Source: Pseudovirgaria hyperparasitica
Lineage: Eukaryota; Ascomycota; Dothideomycetes; Acrospermales; Acrospermaceae
Length of the DNA stretch: 64,000 nt
Direction: 5' to 3'
NCBI RefSeq assembly: GCF_010093815.1
Contig: NW_022985568.1
Location: 643,478-707,477, forward strand
Part shown: positions 56,542 through 64,000 of the stretch, piece after piece
How the letters are laid out: each line of letters begins with the position of its first letter
How positions within the stretch are numbered: the first letter of the stretch is position 1
Made by a program: the position numbers and the translations under genes
Notes under the pieces: model-generated
What the model saw: the letters and a program-made list of their open reading frames with translations, nothing else
Database searches by the model: none
What the model was told of the DNA's origin: nothing

Positions 56542-58317
56542 TCAGTGGCCGCTGCTCTTAGTGGTGGCAATCTTCTTTGCCCGTTCAATCCAATCCGTGG
56601 CGATGGAGTTGATGTCGCTTGACATTTGCTTCTCTAGGATCTCTCGAACCAGCTCCTCTATCTTTTCTGACCGACTAGATGGAATGTCCAAGGTATTCTG
56701 TGGAGCTAACCATTTGCGTCCTAATATGGCCGTATTGCGAGTACTCGGAATGCGGAGCATTTCTTTCTCTGCAACAAACCCTACCGCCGCGGTCAATTGT
56801 TCCAACCATATACATAGAGCGGCATATGCAGACGGTTGCTTTGTATCCCGTTTGGTGAGAACCCCAGTCTCAACGCCCCTCCGCGGCTGCTCAACAGTCT
56901 TGTCGTCTTTCGCTCCGAATTCTGCTGCAGTGCTTTTGAGCGAGCCGGCAGTCGGTGCCCGGAATTTATTCCCGCCAAAGTCGTGGCTACAACACGGTAT
57001 CGCTACAAAAGGACAGCCAGCCATCGATGCGAGCAAAGGCGTCCAAGCGGTAAGCTCGTCAGCATGATTAGACACGATGAATGTTCCCTCTGGAAATGAG
57101 CCGTCATGGAAATCGAGAGCGAAATCCTGAGATGACCTTGGAGATTCAGGTGCCTTCCATGCATCCTGTAGTATTTTTGGGACGCAAACCATCTCTTTTA
57201 AACTGTCCGAAACAATTTCTTGGGGTAACGCGTCCCAAGTCTTCCTCTTCCTGACATCGAAGCCCCATCCTTCATACCCTTCGCTTCGAAGCAAATACAC
57301 GAGAAGGCCATTACCACAGCCGATGTCGACGAAGCCCGGAAATTGTTCGTCGTTCTGGTACATCCTCTTCCATAATTCGATCAGGAATGCTGCGATGCCC
57401 AGATCCTCAAACACATGCTTTGCAGGGTCCGTCTTTTCTACCCAGTCTTTGACGAGATCTTTCGCATACTTCAACTTCAGCCGTGTATACGTGTCTTGGA
57501 AGTCCTTCTGGGGCACGACTTGATCATGATGAACACGTTTGACATAACCAGCGGCACGACCAGCCATATGCTTTACAATGGTTCCCTGTAGATTTAATGC
57601 CGTTCGAGATAGCCGTGTAGTAGGCTGAGTGCCGGTGAAATAGGAATAGAGTATTTGCATATCGCCAGCGCCTCCACTTGTGAGAGACGTGCTGTCTTCG
57701 CATAAGTTCGGCTCCGCAGGAGTCGGCACCCAAGAATAAAGCATGGCGAGGCCCTGTATAGCTGGATGAAAGAATGGTACTTGGTCGACATTATCCACGT
57801 GAGGTATGTATATGACTAAATGCCGCACAACCTGATTCGTAACAGGCACAGACTCCCCCTTGCTGTCCGATGAAGACAGTTCTGCGCCATGATCTGAGCG
57901 TGAGTCAAAATACCAGCATGTTTGTACGAGTGCTTTGTCTCTCTCAGGATTGCGTGGAATAAGCTTTCTAATAACTGTTCTTTGCCATTGCCAGGAAAGG
58001 GGGAATTTGTTTTCAAATTGACAGCTCAGGGCAGCCAGGCATAAGCCATCAGGAATGTCTCTTCTCAAAGCTCGAGGGTGTAGTTCCGCCTTCATATGCG
58101 GAACAAAGTCGCTCGAGAAGCCTGTCAATTGATCCCATGATGCAGAATGGTCAGTACGGCTGTCGTAAAGTATTTCTGCACGAAACAATAGACTTGACGT
58201 GACGTTCGGACTGTGGAGAAGAGTGTCCGTTACAGTATGGAAATGTTCCGGGGCACTGCGGTGATTCTGAGCGGGTAGTGCAATAAGCCAGGGGGTGTCT
58301 CTACTCATTTGCGACAT
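56542..58317 (-). CDS. TRM44: tRNA (uracil-O(2')-)-methyltransferase Trm44
   Basis: This is a single-exon gene of 591 aa from ATG 58,317. It methylates the 2'-O of U44 in the variable loop of certain serine tRNAs, using S-adenosylmethionine. The C-terminal catalytic half has FVDIGCGNGLLVYLLRSEGY (SAM-binding motif I, near residue 326) followed by GWGFDVRKRKTW. Family-specific blocks SNHADELTAWTPLLA and FVAIPCCSHDFGG follow. The N-terminal half has HLVIYIPHVD-type beta strands common to the family. Length is close to yeast Trm44 (567 aa). After the TGA the same frame stays open for about 50 cysteine-bearing codons, probably by chance. It shares a short divergent promoter region with RPS30. Confidence 0.93.
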   Translation of the reverse strand: MSQMSRDTPWLIALPAQNHRSAPEHFHTVTDTLLHSPNVTSSLLFRAEILYDSRTDHSASWDQLTGFSSDFVPHMKAELHPRALRRDIPDGLCLAALSCQFENKFPLSWQWQRTVIRKLIPRNPERDKALVQTCWYFDSRSDHGAELSSSDSKGESVPVTNQVVRHLVIYIPHVDNVDQVPFFHPAIQGLAMLYSWVPTPAEPNLCEDSTSLTSGGAGDMQILYSYFTGTQPTTRLSRTALNLQGTIVKHMAGRAAGYVKRVHHDQVVPQKDFQDTYTRLKLKYAKDLVKDWVEKTDPAKHVFEDLGIAAFLIELWKRMYQNDEQFPGFVDIGCGNGLLVYLLRSEGYEGWGFDVRKRKTWDALPQEIVSDSLKEMVCVPKILQDAWKAPESPRSSQDFALDFHDGSFPEGTFIVSNHADELTAWTPLLASMAGCPFVAIPCCSHDFGGNKFRAPTAGSLKSTAAEFGAKDDKTVEQPRRGVETGVLTKRDTKQPSAYAALCIWLEQLTAAVGFVAEKEMLRIPSTRNTAILGRKWLAPQNTLDIPSSRSEKIEELVREILEKQMSSDINSIATDWIERAKKIATTKSSGH

Positions 58318-58790
58318 GCCTTGCTAGAATAGCTGTATAATCAGCTAGAAGGAGATATGAGGGATCGAAGTAGCATGGCTCAAGTAACCAGTGCAACTCG
58401 TAGCTATGGCTCCTGATGTTGTCGTACCTTTCACATGCGGCTCCTCATCGTTATTGATTTTCTGGTGTCGTGCTCGAAATGAATATGTTTGTGGCAGCCA
58501 CGTGACATATATAGTGCCAAGGATGACTAAAGCCCCACAACCAACCGAGCACACTTCGAAATCGACCGACGCTTCACGAACGAGGTCTGTATCGCACGAC
58601 AGTCAGCAACTCAACAACGATACCGCCAGGTAAGTTCTTATTCCTAGGGCTGGTGGATGTCTTTGTCATGGAATATCACCTTACGATGGCTTCCACTCGC
58701 CGCTGGACCTGAGAGCTTTGACTGACCGTATTCGCCACAGACTTTTTCTGAACGATCACATCGCCAACACCTTTGTAACCAACCGCAATC
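58318..58790. promoter_or_regulatory. Divergent TRM44/RPS30 promoter with 5'-UTR intron of RPS30
   Basis: A 473-bp region separates the two start codons. A GTAAGT donor at 58,630 and a branch-like TTGACTGAC before the acceptor CCACAG ending at 58,740 define a probable 111-nt intron in the RPS30 5' UTR, a common feature of fungal ribosomal-protein genes. A TATATA run near 58,505 could be the RPS30 TATA element. Confidence 0.5.
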
Positions 58791-59173
58791 ATGGGTAAAG
58801 TTCACGGTTCGCTCGCACGTGCGGGTAAAGTCAAGTCCCAGACACCCAAGGTACGATAATTTCCCCTAAGAAGCGACACCCTACACGGAATCCAGGACGG
58901 AAGAGTCAGCGATCGCGCAATGTCTTCACGAGGCCAGCCTCGCATGGATGAAAATTTGTGAGCCTGAAAGCAGAAGCTGACTTGCAGGAATAGGTTGAGC
59001 CTCAAGAGAAGAAGAAGAGCCCCAAGGGCCGCGCGAAGAAGAGACTCACATACACCCGCCGTTTCGTGAACGTCACGATGACCGGTGGCAAGCGAAAGGT
59101 AGGCAATGTCAACAGTCAAATTTAAGGTCATGGCTCACAAAGATTCCAGATGAACCCCAACCCGACCTCATAA
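58791..59173 (+). CDS. RPS30: 40S ribosomal protein S30 (eS30)
   Basis: Model: join(58791..58850,58994..59098,59150..59173), 62 aa; introns of 143 and 51 nt. It is a small basic protein of the 40S subunit near the mRNA channel. The protein begins [20 protein letters not shown], continues [18 protein letters not shown] then [16 protein letters not shown], and ends MNPNPTS. It matches eS30 over its full length. There is no N-terminal ubiquitin-like fusion, as is usual in fungi. At the first acceptor the nearer CAG would give an immediate stop (GAA TAG), so the next AG is used. Confidence 0.96.
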
Positions 59174-60279
59174 GAAGCGTAGCACGATTGGGGTGGATGG
59201 TAACGGCAGTGGTGGTCCTTTGATGGTCTCGTTCAAACAAATCTGAAAAAATGGTTATTCCTCTGGATCATCGGGACTGGATCGTTTATGGATGATGTGA
59301 TCGCCGGCTGATAGGTCTGGCTCTCGACTTTATGTCATGAACGAATATTGACCAGTCCTTGGTAGGAAGGGGCATACTCGGCGCATCCTGTATATGTGAT
59401 TGCTTTCCAATTCAATATGCTTGCTCTGGGACACAGCGCTATGCGAATGCTAAGTGCACCAAATTGATATGCGAATTGAGTACTAAAATAGTAGTCAAGT
59501 TGAAGACTTGAAAATGTTCTACGACACGCAGTTATACAGCTGAGGGTTTCATGATCAAAAGCCAAGCGAGACTACAGTATAAGACTCACTTTCCTGCTAA
59601 CAGCTACGCTGTGTCTGACCAGCTGATCGTAAAATCTTGGCTTCATCCTACCTAATCACTCAGCCGTATGATGTCCGGATCCTTCGAAATGTCGAAACGG
59701 TTCCGGTCCCTGGCTGGACTCGGCTGCTTCTAGAAGTGTGATCTACTGTTAGGATTTCTCGCATGATGACGTACGTTTGCAGTGCTTTCGCTAGAAGCCA
59801 GATCTGGGTAGTCGGATTTGACTATGTTAGAATCGGGCCAAGAATTCATGCAGTGAAGAGGTGTCCCCAGTACGAACACCCTGTATAATTGGCCTTGCAC
59901 GTTCGGAAATATCACTCATGATGTACTCAAAGGTATTTTACTCAAGACCTTCGTGTCCCTTTGGGTGACACAGGCTTCAACAGTTCGTTCCTTCACGGAT
60001 CTGCGAGAAGACACTACGCTAGGATGTAGGGTTCGCATCGGCAACGACAAGGTCGTAGGATGTCGACATACGCGTCACAAGGCAAAGAGAGGTACTACCC
60101 CTACTCACATTCCCACGACGTTCATCAAAATGTAGCTGATTGATCACTGCCACTTTTTGTGGCGTACCTGCACTCAGCTGGCTGAGATAGGACTAGCGTC
60201 ATGAGGCTGAGCCCGAATACAGTAACTAAGTTGACGTACCTACTAATGAGCCAACCTACTAATGAACCACGTGATTTAA
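59174..60279. other. Intergenic region beside the right RIP block
   Basis: No gene is supported; short minus-strand frames at 59,335-59,565 and 59,730-59,915 start only at TTG or GTG. Near the boundary, ACCTACTAATGA occurs twice (about 60,237 and 60,255), followed by CCACGTGATT, immediately before composition switches to TA-rich DNA. Confidence 0.55.
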
Positions 60280-60284
60280 GTACG

Positions 60285-60550
60285 ACTCCAAACGCCTATA
60301 TTAATAACTATATACTTAAAATAGAGGGAATTTATATAAATAAGCCTTATATACCTCCTTAGAGACTATCTATCTAGTCTATAGTAATTAAGTCTCTAAT
60401 TCCTTAAGCTTTTCCGTACGTTTAATAGCTTAAACTACCTCTACTACTACCTTCTTCTTCTCCTTATCTATAGCCTTCTTTATATATATAATATTTATAA
60501 ATTACTTATTAAGGTCTATTTTAACCTTCTTCTATTTCCTCTTTTAGACT
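60285..60550 (+). repeat. Candidate 5' LTR of the right Gypsy element
   Basis: This AT-rich stretch lies directly before a sequence resembling a RIP-mutated primer-binding site and after the composition boundary, so it occupies the expected 5' LTR position. I cannot see the partner LTR, which would be outside the window, so its ends are approximate. Confidence 0.35.
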
Positions 60551-60562
60551 AGGTATTAGAAC
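60551..60562 (+). other. Candidate primer-binding site, RIP-mutated
   Basis: AGGTATTAGAAC differs from the common LTR-retrotransposon PBS TGGTATCAGAGC (complementary to initiator Met-tRNA) by one C-to-T, one G-to-A and the first base. The two transitions are RIP-type. The gag-bearing region begins downstream. Confidence 0.4.
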
Positions 60563-63500
60563 TTAGCCTTAGATAGAACCTAATCTATACGTACCTTAGC
60601 TAATAGGGTTAGAAGGTAACGTGAAGGGCGGTAAATAGTTACATACTAGATAGATCAGCGTCTCTTTATATATATACTCTTAGATTCCTACTAAAAGGGT
60701 TTAGGAGTAATTTGTTCTATAATAGAATATACTCTATTATTCTATCTAACTATACTACTATCTAATAACTCTATTCTTATATTTAAATTACTCTCTATAT
60801 AGTACTATAGTTAAGATAGTCTAACTAGAACTAAGAAGGTCGATATAATCTACTATAGAGATAAGTAATACTATATTAAATAATAGAGATCCTCTATAAT
60901 TAGTATTAATTCTAGCCATTTCTAACTAAGAAGTAGAGATATTAGACTAAATCACGGAGCTTTTAGACGAAGAAATAGTAGATACGCTAAGTAACTTCTA
61001 ATAATATAAAACTAGATAATAAGTCGTGACGGAGCCATATAAGGTATTATAATAAACTATTACTAAACTTTAGAAATATATCGCGAATTAGACTTAAGAG
61101 ATTTAAACCCTTAAAGAATAGATAGAACGCACGAAACTCCTTGTAAAGAGACGAGAACTTAAGGAGTCTCTTAAAGAACTACGCCGAACGATAGTAGATA
61201 GACGACTTTCTATACTAATTTAGGCGGAATTAGTTTACCTACTATTAGAGTTATAATAATCTACTATATACCTAGCCGCTTCGTTACCGATTTACCCTAC
61301 TTCTTCTCTAGATATACTAAAATCTAAAGACCTAACTATATTTATAGAGAAGAACTAAAAGGAGTAGAAAGACTAGAAGAGAGACTACGAAAAGTACTTC
61401 CTTAATAACCCTCTACTCTTTTCTACTAAAGTATAACATATTTCATTCAGAGAACGATACCTAGACTTATAATCCCGCGATTAATAGAATAGATAGAAGG
61501 AATTATAGCTACTATCTACGATAACCTAGAAATATTTAGCTATATTTATACTAAACACCCTCAGAACAGATAGAGAACATAAAAGAAAGACACTATCTAA
61601 GTTAAGAAGCGTAGTATAACGACCGAACTAGATATCTACTTAACTACTATAATACCTCTAAAACCTATAGAATAATATCCCTACGCTATAGAAAAATATT
61701 TATATATTCTAGTTTTACGAAGTACTACTTCTATTAATCCGTAAAAGACTAGAAATAGTATTATTAAGTTTTAACTATCTATATAAATTAGAGGAGAAAG
61801 CTAATAAATACTACCGTATCCTTAAGGAACGTGGCTCTCTAGGTAAAACCGACAAACTCTATACGGGTTAGAAACGAGGTTAATCGAATACGTTCGATTA
61901 AGAGTAACCTTACCGCGATTAGTACTAGAAGAGCGTAAATCGGGGTAGAAACGCGTTAAGAGAATACTAAAATAATTAAGGCGGTACTTCTTAATATAGA
62001 AAAGGATAAGATATAGACTTAAATATAACGCCTATTATAAAATAGTAGGATTATAGCGTACTTCGTTACTATAAGTATAGAGAAATAGAATATATTTTAT
62101 CTAACTATAAGAATCTAAAAAAAGAGTAGGCTAGTATATAAGATCTAACCGTATTCTTAGCTAAATTATATATACTTAGAAGAAGCCGTAGCGCCTTCCG
62201 GCGAGTAAAGACCTAATATTATTAAAAGTATTATTACCTATAGTAAATAGTAATAAAACTATATAGGCCCTCGTAGATACTAGTATAGAAGATAATTATA
62301 TTTTATTAATTCTTATAAAGGAGTATAGATTATCGTATAATCTTAGTAAAGTTAGCCGAACTATTATAGTTAATAGATATAAAGTTAGAACTTTAGATAA
62401 AGCTATAATAAATTACGAAGTTTATAACTTAAAGATAATAAAATAGTAGATATCTAATAAATTTATTATAGCTAATATTAGCTAATAGAATATGATTCTA
62501 GGGATGCCTTAGCTTAGACGCCTAAACTCTATCCTTAATTTTTAGAAGAAGATATTAACGTTCTAATAATACTATAGTAAATTATACTAGTAAGTTATAA
62601 CTATTAGTAAGGAGATATAGAACCTCGCTATATGGACCCGATTATCGCTAATCTATCTTACGTCCTTATTAATTATTAATAAAGATAAGAATAATAGTAA
62701 TAATTAGGGCGAAGACACGCTACCCGACGTATATTCATAGTATATAGATATATTTTTAGTAGAAGATATATTACTTCTCCCTAATTATAGGCCGTATAAG
62801 CTAAAGATTAAGCTTAAAGAGAGAGTAGACATCCCTTATAGTCTACTTTACCTACTTTCGAGACTAGAACTTAAAGTTCTTTATAAATATATTAAAGAAT
62901 ACCTCGGAAGAGGCTAGATATATTATAGTATATTATTAGCTAGTATATCTATTCTCTTTATAAAGAAGAAAGACAGAAGTTTATATCTATACGTCGACTA
63001 TTAGGTACTAAATATAGTAACTAAGAAGAATTATTATCTATTACCGCTAGTTAGTAAATCTTTAGACTAATTAATAAAGGTAAAGTACTTTATAAAGCTA
63101 GATTTATAAGATATATATTACTAGCTTTGAATTCGTCGTAGAGATAAGTAGAAAACTATATTTCGGACTAGATATAGTTATTTTAAGTATACTATTATAC
63201 CATTCGGGCTAATAAATATACTAGGAGCGTTTTAAGGATATATTAATACTATACTTATAGAATTACTTAACGTAATTTATGTAGTTTACCTTAATAATAT
63301 ACTAATTTACTCTAATAGTATATAGAATTATAAAGAACACGTGAAATCGGTACTAAATTATCTAAGATAGTATAAACTCTACGTAAAATTATCTAAATAC
63401 GAGTTTTACTAATAAGAAGTTAGGTTTCTTAGCTTTATTATAATATATAGCGGCCTAAAAATAGAGCTAGAGCGTATAAAGACCATTATAGAATAGCTAA

Positions 63501-64000
63501 AACCTACTACTATACGTTAAATTAGAATATTTATAGGTTTTATAAACTATTATTATAAATTTATTATAGACTTCTTATAAATTATAGCGCCGCTTAATAA
63601 ACTTATAGAGAATAGCGGTAAAATCCCTATAGGTAGGCGAGTATAGTATAAAGCTAAGTCGGTTAAGATATAGTTAACACCGGAAGCGCGAGATATATTC
63701 TAATTATTAAAGAATTACTTTATAACTACGCCGATTCTTAGGTATTTTAATTCTAAGAAGTATATTCGGGTCGAAACTAACGCGTTAGAATTTATAATTA
63801 CTAGAATTATTAGTTAACCGTATAAAGATACGAAAGATAAGGTATAATAGTATCTAATTACTTTCTTTTTCTATAAAATAGCGGATATAGAGACGCGTTA
63901 TAATATATATAACTAGGAACTACTTATAATTATTAAGAGTTTTAAGTAATAGCGATATTATTTAGAAGGCTCTATATATTAGATTAAATTATTATCGGAT
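60552..64000 (+). mobile_element. Ty3/Gypsy retrotransposon, RIP-inactivated, truncated by window end
   Basis: Order on the plus strand is gag-like (about 60,840-62,100), aspartic protease, reverse transcriptase and RNase H, as in Ty3/Gypsy. The protease block near 62,270 reads ALVDTSIEDNYI, where the active-site DTG has become DTS. The RT region has KKKDRSLYLYVDY (about 62,960-63,000), KYFIKLDL, FRTRYSYFKYTIIPFGL and YLNNILIYSN near 63,290, in which both catalytic aspartates of YxDD are now Asn. A connection FIGFINYYYKFI follows near 63,530. RNase H-like TRYNIYNxELLIII lies near 63,895. Numerous TAG and TAA codons replace Gln and Trp. The integrase lies beyond the window. The first 2.24 kb is mirrored at 17,545-19,793. 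Confidence 0.9.

Larger units (their letters stand above)
60280..64000. repeat. AT-rich RIP-mutated block (right)
   Basis: From about 60,280 the sequence again loses CA and TG and becomes TA-rich to the end of the window. It contains a Gypsy-type retrotransposon in plus orientation, listed separately. Confidence 0.93.

Overview
The window is nuclear DNA of a filamentous ascomycete (Pezizomycotina, probably a Dothideomycete; the class is an inference). Protein genes carry many short introns of 44-143 nt with GTRNGY donors and CTRAY-like branch sites. They encode fungal families: Smc5, a Bud2-type RasGAP, Trm44, a GH27 alpha-galactosidase, and ACS and sugar-type MFS carriers. A gene-rich island of about 39 kb lies between two very AT/TA-rich blocks.

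Left block, about 1-21,070, and right block, about 60,280-64,000: CpA and TpG are almost absent, TpA is extremely common and no long ORF survives. This is the mark of repeat-induced point mutation (RIP). Reading through the stops still identifies several fossils. A Plavaka/KDZ-type transposase lies at about 11.28-13.96 kb (minus). A Tc1/mariner-like transposase lies at about 20.0-20.9 kb (minus). Ty3/Gypsy gag-protease sequence lies at about 17.55-19.79 kb (minus). A longer Gypsy copy (gag, protease, reverse transcriptase, RNase H) lies at 60.55-64.0 kb (plus) and runs off the window. The two Gypsy segments form inverted arms around the gene island. Four minisatellite arrays (15, 18, 18 and 24 bp units) sit in the left block.

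Gene island, left to right, minus strand unless marked: large coiled-coil protein; small secreted cysteine protein; 1-Cys peroxiredoxin (Asp f 3/PMP20 type); SMC5; mitochondrial/cytosolic fumarase; ACS-family MFS transporter; sugar-type MFS transporter; TPR cyclophilin (Cyp40); Bud2-like RasGAP; Ser/Pro-rich conserved fungal protein; GH27 alpha-galactosidase (plus); Arg/Ser-rich glycine-zipper protein; Trm44 tRNA methyltransferase; ribosomal protein S30 (plus, 62 aa). Twelve of these fourteen genes are on the minus strand. I built the spliced models by hand from splice sites and reading frame; in every model the exon lengths give an intact frame.

The genes do not form an obvious pathway. They are mostly housekeeping functions (genome stability, TCA cycle, redox, protein folding, polarity signalling, tRNA modification, translation) with a few nutrient-uptake and secreted functions. 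I saw no convincing tRNA, rRNA, CRISPR or biosynthetic cluster.
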